This document shows positions 44,327-52,607 of a stretch of 64,000 bases of DNA, in pieces; the stretch's first letter is position 1; the number at the start of each line of letters is the position of its first letter. The notes beneath the pieces were generated by a model that saw only the letters and a program-made list of their open reading frames with translations, had not been told where the DNA came from and made no database searches. A program made the position numbers and the translations under genes. Source of the stretch: Halothiobacillus sp. (GTDB lineage Bacteria > Pseudomonadota > Gammaproteobacteria > Halothiobacillales > Halothiobacillaceae); NCBI GenBank assembly GCA_016278265.1, contig JADQCE010000001.1, forward strand, positions 186,001-250,000, written 5' to 3'.

Positions 44327-45679
44327 ATGCAATTGATCGGCCCTTCCCCGACCGAGCGCCGTGAATACCAGCGCCGCCGCAAGCGCCTGATCAAGGCCAT
44401 CGGCAAGCGCAGTGCCGCCATCGTGCCGGCGGCCGTGGAACAGCAGCGCAACCACGACAACCCCTGGCCCTTCCGCCAGTCGAGCGACTTCTACTACCTC
44501 ACCGGCCTGGCCGAACCCGACGCCCTGTTGCTGATCTGTCCCAAGCGCCCCGAGGGTGAGGTGATCGCCTTCGTCCACCCGCGCGATCCGGAACGCGAGC
44601 GCTGGGAAGGTCCGCAACTGGGCACGGAGCGAGCCCCGGCCGCGCTGGGGATTGATCAGGCCTTCGCTATCGACGAGATCGACGAGCGGCTGCCCGAACT
44701 GCTCAAGGGCTACAACAAGTTCTATCTGCCGTTCGACCAGCACGACTGGGTGGTGAACGCCCTGGGCTGGTTCGACGAACTGCGCCGTGGTGCCCGAGCG
44801 GGCGTCCAGCCGCCGGAAACGATCAAGGACGTCGCCGGCCCGATCCACGAGCAGCGCCTGATCAAGTCGGCGCAGGAGATCGATCGGCTGCGTCGTGCCG
44901 CGGCGGTATCCGTCGAGGCGCACCTGGCTGCCGCGCGCGGCGTGCACGCCGGTCTGTTCGAGTTCGAGATCGCCGCGATCCTGCAGAAGGTCTTTGCCAG
45001 CGCGCACGGCGAGCCGTCGTTCGCCCCGATCGTCGCCGGCGGGGCCAATGCCTGCGTGCTGCACTATCGGGCCAACGTCGCCGAGCTCAAGGACGGCGAC
45101 CTGGTGCTGATCGACGCCGGCGCGGAGGTCGACTACTACGCCGGCGACATCACCCGCACCTGGCCGGTCAGTGGCACGTTCAGCAAGCCTCAACGCGCGC
45201 TCTATCAGCTGGTGCTCGACGCGCAACTGGCCGCGATCGAGGCGATCGCCCCCGGCGTGTCCTTCGATGCCCCGCATCAGACGGCCGTGCGCGTGATCAC
45301 GGAAGGGCTGATCGAGCTGGGGCTGATCGAGGGGCCGGTCGACGAGGCGATCGAGGCCGGACGTTATCGCGCCTACTTCATGCATCGCACCGGCCACTGG
45401 CTGGGCTCGGACGTCCATGACGTCGGCGGCTATCGTATCGATGGCGACTGGCGCGAGCTCGAGCCGGGCATGGTGATGACCGTCGAGCCGGGCCTCTACA
45501 TCGATCCCCAGTCGGACGCGCCCGAGGAATACCGCGGCATCGGCATTCGCATCGAGGATGACGTGCTGGTCACCGAGGATGGGCACGATGTGCTGACCCG
45601 TGGCGTTCCCAAGCAGATCGACGAAATCGAGGCGCTGTTCGCCGGGCGGCGCGATCCGGTCAGCCAGCCGCTCGAATAG
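44327..45679 (+). CDS. pepP: Xaa-Pro aminopeptidase
   Basis: A 450-residue dinuclear metallopeptidase removing N-terminal residues before proline. N-terminal AMP_N domain (NPWPFRQSSDFYYLTGL) and C-terminal pita-bread fold. Metal ligands are seen as Asp in LIDAGAEVDYYAGDITRTW (two Asp), His in HRTGHWLGSDVHDVG, Glu in MVMTVEPGLY and Glu in GIRIEDDVLV. It lies between ygfB and ubiH, as in E. coli. Confidence 0.95.
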   Translation: MQLIGPSPTERREYQRRRKRLIKAIGKRSAAIVPAAVEQQRNHDNPWPFRQSSDFYYLTGLAEPDALLLICPKRPEGEVIAFVHPRDPERERWEGPQLGTERAPAALGIDQAFAIDEIDERLPELLKGYNKFYLPFDQHDWVVNALGWFDELRRGARAGVQPPETIKDVAGPIHEQRLIKSAQEIDRLRRAAAVSVEAHLAAARGVHAGLFEFEIAAILQKVFASAHGEPSFAPIVAGGANACVLHYRANVAELKDGDLVLIDAGAEVDYYAGDITRTWPVSGTFSKPQRALYQLVLDAQLAAIEAIAPGVSFDAPHQTAVRVITEGLIELGLIEGPVDEAIEAGRYRAYFMHRTGHWLGSDVHDVGGYRIDGDWRELEPGMVMTVEPGLYIDPQSDAPEEYRGIGIRIEDDVLVTEDGHDVLTRGVPKQIDEIEALFAGRRDPVSQPLE

Positions 45680-45711
45680 ATCCTGGAATACGCCCTGGAG
45701 TGAACCGGACC

Positions 45712-46935
45712 ATGACACGCAATGCGCCCCTGCACGACGAGGCATTCGACACCGACGTGATGATCGTCGGGGGCGGGATGGTGGGCGGCGTGCTGGCGCG
45801 TGCCCTGGCCGTCGATGGCTGGTCGGTCGAGGTGATCGAGCCGCGTCGTCCGGTGGAATCGGCCAGTTTCGACCGTCGCCTGACGGCGGTGGCCGATGCC
45901 GGCTGGCAGTATCTCGACACGCTCGGCTTGATCGATGCGCCGCTGGCCGCAGCCGTTGAGCGGATCCGCGAGGTGCGGGTCTTCGATCGCGGGCATTTTG
46001 GCCTGAGCCGTATTACCGCCCGGTCGGCCGGGGTCGAGGCGTTGGGGTACGTCATGCCCAACCGCGCACTGGGAGAGCGCCTGGAAGCCCTGCTCGCCGA
46101 GCCGCCGACGCGGGGGGAACCGATCCGTTACCACCGCCCTTCACGCTATGAGCGCCATGACAGCGATGCCGACGGGGCGACCGTCGTGCTCCGCGATGAT
46201 GACGGGCGTGTCGTGACGCGCCGTGCGCGGCTGGTGGTGGCGGCGGACGGCGCGGATTCCGCGGTTCGCGAGCGGGCCGAAATGGGCATCAGCCGCCACG
46301 AATATGGTCAGGTCGCCACGGTGACCACGGCCTTGCCGGCACGCCCGCACGGCGGGGTGGCGTTCGAGTGTTTCACTACCGGTGGCCCGCTGGCGGTGCT
46401 GCCGGCCGCCGAGGGGCGGGTATCGCTGGTCTGGGTGGCACGCCACGCCGAGGCCGAGCGACTGGCTGCGCTGGATGACGAGGCCTTCGCCCGGGCGGTG
46501 GACGAGACCTTCGGCCACCGTCTGGGTGGCTTTTCGGCGCTCACACCGCGCGGCCAGTATCCGCTTAGCCTGGTGACCGCGAATGAGCCGGTCGCCGATC
46601 GACTGGTGGTGCTGGGCAATGCCGCTCATGCCATGCATCCGGTCGCCGGTCAGGGTTTCAATCTCTGCCTGCGTGATATCCGCGATCTTGCCCGGGTGCT
46701 GCGGGCGGACCGGGGAGGCGCCGTCGATCCCGGTGATCCGGCTCGACTGGCGCGCTACCGTTCGCTGCGCCAGGCCGATTACCGGCGCACCATCGGATTG
46801 ACCGACAGCCTGGTGCGCGGTTTCTCGCTGGATCTGCCGGGATTGGGGCACCTGCGCGGCGCGGCACTGTCCGTATTCGACGGCCTGTTGCCATTCAAGA
46901 ATCGCCTGGTGCGTGCCACGCGGGGTATCGCCTGA
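45712..46935 (+). CDS. ubiH: 2-octaprenyl-6-methoxyphenol hydroxylase-type UbiH
   Basis: A 407-residue FAD monooxygenase of ubiquinone ring hydroxylation. The FAD fingerprint is VMIVGGGMVGGVLARALA, then the DG motif VVAADGADSAVRER and VVLGNAAHAMHPVAGQGFNL (GN in place of the usual GD). The ATG at 45712 is preferred; a GTG at 45700 is possible. Its stop overlaps the next hydroxylase gene as TGATG, the ubiH-ubiI pair. Confidence 0.9.
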   Translation: MTRNAPLHDEAFDTDVMIVGGGMVGGVLARALAVDGWSVEVIEPRRPVESASFDRRLTAVADAGWQYLDTLGLIDAPLAAAVERIREVRVFDRGHFGLSRITARSAGVEALGYVMPNRALGERLEALLAEPPTRGEPIRYHRPSRYERHDSDADGATVVLRDDDGRVVTRRARLVVAADGADSAVRERAEMGISRHEYGQVATVTTALPARPHGGVAFECFTTGGPLAVLPAAEGRVSLVWVARHAEAERLAALDDEAFARAVDETFGHRLGGFSALTPRGQYPLSLVTANEPVADRLVVLGNAAHAMHPVAGQGFNLCLRDIRDLARVLRADRGGAVDPGDPARLARYRSLRQADYRRTIGLTDSLVRGFSLDLPGLGHLRGAALSVFDGLLPFKNRLVRATRGIA

Positions 46936-48125
46936 TGGCAGGCGTGCGGCAGGTGGACGTGATCGTCGTCGGTGGCGGCATGGTCGGCGCCGCCGCGGCG
47001 CTGGCACTGGCGCAGCAGGACCTTGAGGTCGCGCTGATCGAGCGCGAACCGCCGGCGCCGCTTGGCGGAGACGATCCCTTCGACCTGCGGGTCTCGGCGC
47101 TGGCCCCGGCGAGCATCGCGCTGCTGGATGGGCTGGGCGCCTGGCCAACCATTCGCGCCGAGCGTGCCGCGCTCTATCGACGCATGCGCGTCTTCGATGC
47201 CGCCGGCCCGGGTGACCTGACCTTTGACGCCGCGGAGGTGGGCCGGCCTTACCTTGGCTACATCGTCGAGAACCGCCGCGTGCAGCTGGCGCTGTGGTCG
47301 CGATTGCGCGAGTTCGACAACGTCGAATGCCTGACCGGCAGCGAGCCCCAGCGGCTCGACGTGCATGATCGTGACGTGTCCCTGAGCCTGGCGGACGGGC
47401 GGGAACTGCGCGCCGAGCTGGTGATCGGGGCCGACGGGCAACGCTCCTGGGTGCGCGAGACGTCGGGCATCGGCGCGAGCAGTCGGGACTATTCGGTGGC
47501 CGCGCAGATCCTCTCGGTCGAGACGGCCTACCCACAGCAAGACATCACCTGGCAGCGATTCACCCCGGCCGGTCCGCAGGCCTTCCTGCCGTTGGCGGGC
47601 AATCGCGGCTCGCTGGTCTGGTACGACGCCCCCGAGCGAGTGCGTGCCCGGCACGCGCTCTCGCCCGAGGCATTGGGCGAGGCGGCGATGGCCGCGTTTC
47701 CCGAGGAGCTTGGCGAGATCACGCGGGTGGCGGGCCAGGCATGGTTTCCGATCCGCCGCCTGCACGCCCACCGCTACTGGGCCGATCGGGTGCTGCTGGT
47801 CGGTGATGCGGCGCACGCCATTCATCCGCTGGCGGGGCAGGGGGCGAATCTCGGCTTTGCCGACGTCGAGGCGTTGGCGGCGGTCGTCGCCTCCCTGGGC
47901 GATCGAGGCATGGGGGACACGCGACTGGCGCGAGCCTACGAGCGACGTCGGCGCGCGGACAACCAGCTGGTCCAGTCGCTGATGGATGGTTTTGACTGGG
48001 GCTATCGCCGCCGCGACCCGCTGACGGTCGTCGCGCGCACGGCCGCGACCCAGCTGGTGGCCGGCGTGCCGCCGTTGCGCCGCTGGATGACACGGATGGC
48101 GGGAGGTCAGCGCCTTGGCGGATAG
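46935..48125 (+). CDS. ubiI: UbiI/VisC-type FAD-dependent ubiquinone hydroxylase
   Basis: A 396-residue paralogue of UbiH: VIVVGGGMVGAAAALALAQQ, DLRVSALAPASIALLDGLGA, VIGADGQRSWVRE and VLLVGDAAHAIHPLAGQGAN with an intact GD motif. By position it corresponds to ubiI (C5 hydroxylase), though UbiF or a broad-range UbiM-type role cannot be excluded from sequence alone. The ion-channel gene starts inside its last codons. Confidence 0.85.
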   Translation: MAGVRQVDVIVVGGGMVGAAAALALAQQDLEVALIEREPPAPLGGDDPFDLRVSALAPASIALLDGLGAWPTIRAERAALYRRMRVFDAAGPGDLTFDAAEVGRPYLGYIVENRRVQLALWSRLREFDNVECLTGSEPQRLDVHDRDVSLSLADGRELRAELVIGADGQRSWVRETSGIGASSRDYSVAAQILSVETAYPQQDITWQRFTPAGPQAFLPLAGNRGSLVWYDAPERVRARHALSPEALGEAAMAAFPEELGEITRVAGQAWFPIRRLHAHRYWADRVLLVGDAAHAIHPLAGQGANLGFADVEALAAVVASLGDRGMGDTRLARAYERRRRADNQLVQSLMDGFDWGYRRRDPLTVVARTAATQLVAGVPPLRRWMTRMAGGQRLGG

Positions 48126-49014
48126 ACCGTTCTTCGAGTCGCCCGAGAAGCACACGGCGAGGCTGCTGATCAGCTGGGGCGTGCGGTTTACTCGGCTGCT
48201 TGGCATCGCTGGTGTGTCCGATCACGAAAATCCCATGGCCCGGCGATGGGCCGTTCGTCTCGAGCTGCCCCTGTTGCTGATTTCCCTGTGGATCCCGGTG
48301 CAGTGGTATCTCGAACACACCGGTGAGGTCGGGGTGGGACAGGGGTTCTGGGTCGACCAGCTCATCTGGGGGTTTTTCCTGGTCGAGCAGTTGATTCTGC
48401 TTTCCCTGGTCAAGGACAAGGTCTTCTATCTCAAGAGCAACTGGTTGCTGGTAGCCGTGGTGGCCATTGGTGTGCCGTTGATCCTGATCGAGACCGTGGC
48501 GTTCCTGCTGGGTCTGCGCTTGCTGCGTGTCTTGCTGGTCTTGATCACGGCGCTTCGTCTCGGCCGTCGCTATTTTCGCGAGCTGGGACGACACGTGTTC
48601 TTCGCCATCGGATTGATGACGGCATTCCTGCTGGTGCTGGCGGGGTCACTCATGCCGGTACTGGACCCCCAGACCTTCGACGATTTCAGTGACGGGGCGT
48701 GGTGGGCACTGGTCACGTTGTCGACGGTCGGCTACGGGGATCTGGTGCCGCAGACCGATGCCGGTCGCACGATGGGGTTCGTATTCGTCGGGATTGCCGT
48801 CGTCTGGCTGGCCCTGATCAGCGCCTCCACGGCCGCCTTTCTGGTCGGCTTGAGAATGGAGGCGAGCAGCGAGGACGAGGAGCGGATCGACATGCAGATC
48901 CTGCGTCGGGTCGACCGCATTGAGGCCTTGTTGGAACGCGATCTGGCCGCGCGACATGACCAGGAAGATGTTGGAACCGAGAGCGGGACGGATCACGAAC
49001 CACCGGGACGGTAG
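48115..49014 (+). CDS. potassium channel family membrane protein
   Basis: A 299-residue membrane protein. Hydrophobic segments at about residues 45-63, 80-100 and 117-140, an arginine-rich segment LRLLRVLLVLITALRLGRR like a voltage sensor S4, then a pore unit with selectivity filter TLSTVGYGDLVPQTDAGR flanked by two helices. The C-terminus is a short charged helix with no RCK domain. The TTG start at 48115 has GGAGGT 7 bp upstream and overlaps ubiI by 11 bp. Probably a voltage-gated-type K+ channel; gating is not known. Confidence 0.85.
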   Translation: MADRPFFESPEKHTARLLISWGVRFTRLLGIAGVSDHENPMARRWAVRLELPLLLISLWIPVQWYLEHTGEVGVGQGFWVDQLIWGFFLVEQLILLSLVKDKVFYLKSNWLLVAVVAIGVPLILIETVAFLLGLRLLRVLLVLITALRLGRRYFRELGRHVFFAIGLMTAFLLVLAGSLMPVLDPQTFDDFSDGAWWALVTLSTVGYGDLVPQTDAGRTMGFVFVGIAVVWLALISASTAAFLVGLRMEASSEDEERIDMQILRRVDRIEALLERDLAARHDQEDVGTESGTDHEPPGR

Positions 49015-49022
49015 TTCCCGAC

Positions 49023-49922
49023 TCAGATTGGCCGGTGACCCGCCACCAGTGCCCAGTCACCCAGTTCACGAAAGGTGGTGACCTGGTTGCCGGCGGCCGT
49101 CCAGGCGGCGGCCACCGCATCGGCTTGATGCACGAGGATACCGGAGAGGGCAAAGCGAGCGCCTGGCTTGAGGTGTCGACTCAGCATCGGGGCGAGTTCG
49201 ATCAGGGTGGGGGCGAGGATGTTTGCCAGCAGCCCGTCGACCTGCCGGTCGGCGGGATACTCCTCGGCCAGGTACAACGAGAGTCGTGACGGGTCGAGGT
49301 CATTGAGCTCGGCGTTACCGCGGCTCGCGGTCAGTGCCTGCGGGTCGATGTCGGTACCGTCGACCTGGGCCGCGCCCAGGCGCAGCGCGGCGATGGCAAG
49401 AATCCCCGAACCACAGCCGGCATCCAGCCAGTGTTGCCCGGTGATCTCCTGCGATTCCAGCCACTCCAGACATAGACGCGTGGTCTCGTGCTTGCCCGTG
49501 CCGAAGGCCAGACCTGGGTCGAGCCGGATGGGCAGGCGGCCGGCCGGTGCCGCGCTTTCCTCCCAGGCCGGCTCGATCACCAGCCGCTCACCGATCGGCA
49601 TGGCGGCGAAGTCTGCCTGGGTCCGACGCACCCAGTCTTCTTCGTCGAAAATCGAGTGACCCAATCGATCGAGCAGGGCCGGGCGGAGCAGCCCGTACAG
49701 GGTGCCGACGATCATTGAGGGCGAGACATCCCCCGTGAACAGCCCCACCACCCGGGTCTCGGCCCAAAGCGGCGATTCGCCCGGCTGCGGTTCGAGCACC
49801 GGCTCGTCACCGAGCTCCTCCAGGGTCACCGACAACGCGCCGGCGGCCAGCAGGGCGTCCTCGACCGCCTCGACGTCGTCGCGAGGTACCTCCAGCCAGA
49901 GGTGCTGCCACTCGTCGGCCAT
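49023..49922 (-). CDS. prmA: ribosomal protein L11 methyltransferase
   Basis: A 299-residue SAM enzyme trimethylating L11. N-terminal substrate-binding domain starts WQHLWLEVPRDDVEAVEDAL; LDPGLAFGTGKHETTRLCLE precedes motif I LDAGCGSGILAIAALRLGA; VDGLLANILAPTLIELAP is the NILA motif. The ATG at 49922 follows GAGGTG that belongs to the end of the palindromic repeat. It is the last gene of aroQ-accB-accC-prmA and converges on the ion-channel gene with an 8-bp gap. Confidence 0.95.
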   Translation of the reverse strand: MADEWQHLWLEVPRDDVEAVEDALLAAGALSVTLEELGDEPVLEPQPGESPLWAETRVVGLFTGDVSPSMIVGTLYGLLRPALLDRLGHSIFDEEDWVRRTQADFAAMPIGERLVIEPAWEESAAPAGRLPIRLDPGLAFGTGKHETTRLCLEWLESQEITGQHWLDAGCGSGILAIAALRLGAAQVDGTDIDPQALTASRGNAELNDLDPSRLSLYLAEEYPADRQVDGLLANILAPTLIELAPMLSRHLKPGARFALSGILVHQADAVAAAWTAAGNQVTTFRELGDWALVAGHRPI

Positions 49923-49926
49923 CAGG

Positions 49927-50066
49927 GACACCTCGAAAAAACTGTTGCGTCACCCGATTGCTGCGTCACGTGCTCGCTCACTCCTCACCTATCTGCTTGA
50001 TATGTCTCGTCGCTCGCTGTGCGGTTCCTTGCACTCGGGCGACTCACGACGTTTTTTCGAGATGCC
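49927..50066. repeat. palindrome-ended intergenic repeat, short copy (140 bp), inside the accC-prmA junction
   Basis: Homologous to 19826-20130: left end ACACCTCGAAAAA followed by CTGTTGCGTCACCCGAT, shared TATGTCTCGTCGCTCGCT and TCCTTGCACTCGGGCG blocks, right end TTTTTTCGAGATGCC. It lacks the central hairpin chain of the long copy. It starts 2 bp after the accC stop and ends 4 bp before the prmA ATG. Relative to transcription it is inverted compared with the fliP-fliQ copy, yet it again offers GAGGTG as SD. Confidence 0.85.
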
Positions 50067-50068
50067 CT

Positions 50069-51412
50069 TTAGGAAATCCCGAGGCGCTTGTGCAGGAAGT
50101 GGATGTCCATGCCACCGGCGATGAAGTTCGCGTCCAACATCAGCTCGCGGTGCAGCGGGATGTTGGTCTTGATGCCGTCGATCAGCATTTCCTCGAGCGC
50201 CCCGTGCATGCGACGGATGGCGGCCTCGCGATCACCGGCATGGGTGATCAGCTTGCCGATCATCGAGTCGTAGAACGGCGGCACCGAGTAGCCGTTGTAG
50301 ATGTGCGAGTCGACCCGCACGCCCAGACCGCCCGGGAAATGCAGGTTGGTGATCTTGCCGGGGCTGGGTGCGAAGGTGGCCGGATCCTCGGCATTGATGC
50401 GGCACTCGACCGCGTGCCCGCGGAATTCCACCTGATCCTGGGTCAGTTGCAGTGGCAAGCCCGCGGCGATTGCCAGTTGCTCCTTGACCAGATCGATGCC
50501 GGTGATCATCTCGGTCACCGGGTGTTCGACCTGGAGGCGGGTGTTCATCTCGATGAAGTAGAACTCGCCGTTCTCGTAGAGGAACTCGAAGGTGCCCGCG
50601 CCGCGGTAGTTCATGCGCTTGCAGGCCGCGACACAGACCGCGCCGATCTCGGCGCGTTGCTCGGCGGTAATGCCAGGCGCCGGGGCCTCCTCGATCACCT
50701 TCTGGTGGCGGCGCTGCATCGAGCAGTCGCGCTCGCCCAGGTGGATGGCGTTGCCCTGGCCGTCGGAGAGGATCTGCACCTCGATGTGGCGGGGATGCTC
50801 GAGGAACTTCTCCATGTAGACCTCGGGGTTGCCGAAGGCCGCGCCCGCTTCGCTCTTGGTCATCTCGATGGCGTGGTGCAGGTGCGCCTCGGTATGCACG
50901 ACGCGCATGCCGCGACCGCCCCCGCCGCCGGCCGCCTTGATGATCACCGGGTAGCCGACCTCGCGGCCCAGTCGATGATTCTCCTCCGGGTCGTCGGTCA
51001 GGGCGCCTTCCGAGCCGGGGACGCAGGGCACCCCGGCGGCGCGCATGGTTTCCTTGGCGGTGACCTTGTCACCCATCATGCGGATGGATTCGGCGGTCGG
51101 GCCGATGAAGATAAAGCCGGACTCCTCGACCCGCTCGGCAAAGTCGGCGTTCTCGGAGAGAAAGCCGTAGCCGGGATGGATGGCCGATGAGTCGGTCAGC
51201 TCGGCGGCGGCGATCAGTGCCGGCACGTTCAGGTAGGACTCGTTGGACCGGGGGCCGCCGATGCAGACCGATTCATCGGCCAGGCGGACGTGCTTGAGAT
51301 CACGGTCGGCCGTGGAATGGACGGCTACCGTACCGATGTCGAGCTCGCGACAGGCGCGCAGAATGCGCAGCGCGATCTCGCCGCGGTTGGCGATCAGGAC
51401 CTTGTTCAGCAT
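50069..51412 (-). CDS. accC: acetyl-CoA carboxylase, biotin carboxylase subunit
   Basis: A 447-residue ATP-grasp enzyme carboxylating biotin on Acc[21 protein letters not shown], the glycine loop [17 protein letters not shown], the [20 protein letters not shown] segment and [18 protein letters not shown] with the catalytic Arg/Glu are all present. It follows accB by 58 bp. The gap to prmA is filled by the palindromic repeat. Confidence 0.97.
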   Translation of the reverse strand: MLNKVLIANRGEIALRILRACRELDIGTVAVHSTADRDLKHVRLADESVCIGGPRSNESYLNVPALIAAAELTDSSAIHPGYGFLSENADFAERVEESGFIFIGPTAESIRMMGDKVTAKETMRAAGVPCVPGSEGALTDDPEENHRLGREVGYPVIIKAAGGGGGRGMRVVHTEAHLHHAIEMTKSEAGAAFGNPEVYMEKFLEHPRHIEVQILSDGQGNAIHLGERDCSMQRRHQKVIEEAPAPGITAEQRAEIGAVCVAACKRMNYRGAGTFEFLYENGEFYFIEMNTRLQVEHPVTEMITGIDLVKEQLAIAAGLPLQLTQDQVEFRGHAVECRINAEDPATFAPSPGKITNLHFPGGLGVRVDSHIYNGYSVPPFYDSMIGKLITHAGDREAAIRRMHGALEEMLIDGIKTNIPLHRELMLDANFIAGGMDIHFLHKRLGIS

Positions 51413-51470
51413 CTTGGGGAAACTCCTGGGAAGGCGAAAGCGGCTGGATGTGCGTCGGTCAGGCGGTGCC

Positions 51471-51920
51471 TTACTCGATCACGAACAGCGGCTGGTCGTA
51501 TTCCACCGGCTGGCCATTTTCCACCAGGATTTCCTTGATCGTGCCATCGACCTCGGCCTCGATCTGGTTGAACATCTTCATCGCCTCGATGATGCAGATG
51601 GTGTCGCCCTTGTTCACGGTGGTGCCCACCTCGACGAAGGCGCTCGAATCGGGAGAGGACGCGCGATAGAAGGTGCCCACCATCGGCGAATTGATGGTCT
51701 TGCCGCTTGCCTCCGGCGCTTGGCTGGGCGCCGGTTCGCCTGACGGAGCCGGGGCGGCCGGGTGCGGGGCGTGCGCAGGCGCGGCGGCGTGCATCATCTG
51801 CGGTTGTTGGGGAGATTGGCGCGAGATGCGTACCGACTCCTCGCCCTCCTTGATTTCGATTTCGGCGACGCCCGATTCCTCGAGCAGTTCGATCAGTTTC
51901 TTGACCTTGCGGATATCCAT
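51471..51920 (-). CDS. accB: acetyl-CoA carboxylase, biotin carboxyl carrier protein
   Basis: A 149-residue carrier with an N-terminal [20 protein letters not shown] segment, an Ala/Pro-rich linker, and a C-terminal biotinyl domain whose acceptor lysine is in [16 protein letters not shown]. The usual MKMMN is MKMFN here, a mild variation. It lies between aroQ and accC. Confidence 0.96.
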   Translation of the reverse strand: MDIRKVKKLIELLEESGVAEIEIKEGEESVRISRQSPQQPQMMHAAAPAHAPHPAAPAPSGEPAPSQAPEASGKTINSPMVGTFYRASSPDSSAFVEVGTTVNKGDTICIIEAMKMFNQIEAEVDGTIKEILVENGQPVEYDQPLFVIE

Positions 51921-51950
51921 GACGGGGGTCTCTTTCGTTATGCGTTCGAA

Positions 51951-52412
51951 TCAGGCGGACGGACTGTCCAGGTGAGCGATCAGGGCGGTCAGGGCCAGTT
52001 CGTAGCCCAGCGCCCCCAGCCCGACGATGCTGCCGACGGCGACGTCCGAGAAATAGGAGTGCTGCCGGAAGGACTCGCGGGCGTGAATGTTGGAGAGGTG
52101 GATCTCGATGAACGGTCGGTCGATGGCGAGCAGGGCGTCCCGCAGGGCGACGCTGGTGTGGGTCCAGGCGCCGGGGTTGATCAGCACCCCGTCGATGCCC
52201 TCATCGGCCGCACGGTGCAGCCGGTCGATGGCCTCGCCCTCGTGGTTGCTCTGGAAGTGTTCCAGCGCAGCGCCTCGCCCCTCGTCAAGCCTCTGGGCGG
52301 CCTGGTCGAGACGGCTGCCGATATCGGCCAGCGTCAATCGCCCGTAGCGCTCGGGCTCCCGCGTGCCAAGCCGGTTGAGGTTGGGGCCGTTGAGTACCAG
52401 GATCCGTTTCAT
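51951..52412 (-). CDS. aroQ: 3-dehydroquinate dehydratase, type II
   Basis: A 153-residue type II enzyme of the shikimate pathway. [18 protein letters not shown] holds the N-terminal signature and catalytic Tyr; [17 protein letters not shown] and [20 protein letters not shown] follow. It leads aroQ-accB-accC-prmA. The 195 bp upstream to dsbD hold the dsbD terminator and a TTGACA on the minus strand (52523-52528) without a clear -10. Confidence 0.95.
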   Translation of the reverse strand: MKRILVLNGPNLNRLGTREPERYGRLTLADIGSRLDQAAQRLDEGRGAALEHFQSNHEGEAIDRLHRAADEGIDGVLINPGAWTHTSVALRDALLAIDRPFIEIHLSNIHARESFRQHSYFSDVAVGSIVGLGALGYELALTALIAHLDSPSA

Positions 52413-52572
52413 GGAGACTCGCTCTCGTCGACGGGCGGAATGTCCGTGTTCCCGCCGTGTCAGTGATTTCCCGCATTGTGCCGGTTGGAGGTGCCGAAGT
52501 CACGCGTTCGGCGTCGTTTTTTTGTCAATCGCCACCCAATGGCGGATTTTTCACGAAGTTATACCCCGGATA

Positions 52573-52599
52573 GCAAAGAGCCCCGCGACGGCGGGGCTC
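52573..52599 (-). terminator. terminator after dsbD
   Basis: A perfect 9-bp stem GAGCCCCGC with a four-base loop, followed on the minus strand by TTTGC, 9 bp after the dsbD stop. Confidence 0.82.
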
Positions 52600-52607
52600 A
52601 CGAGCGA

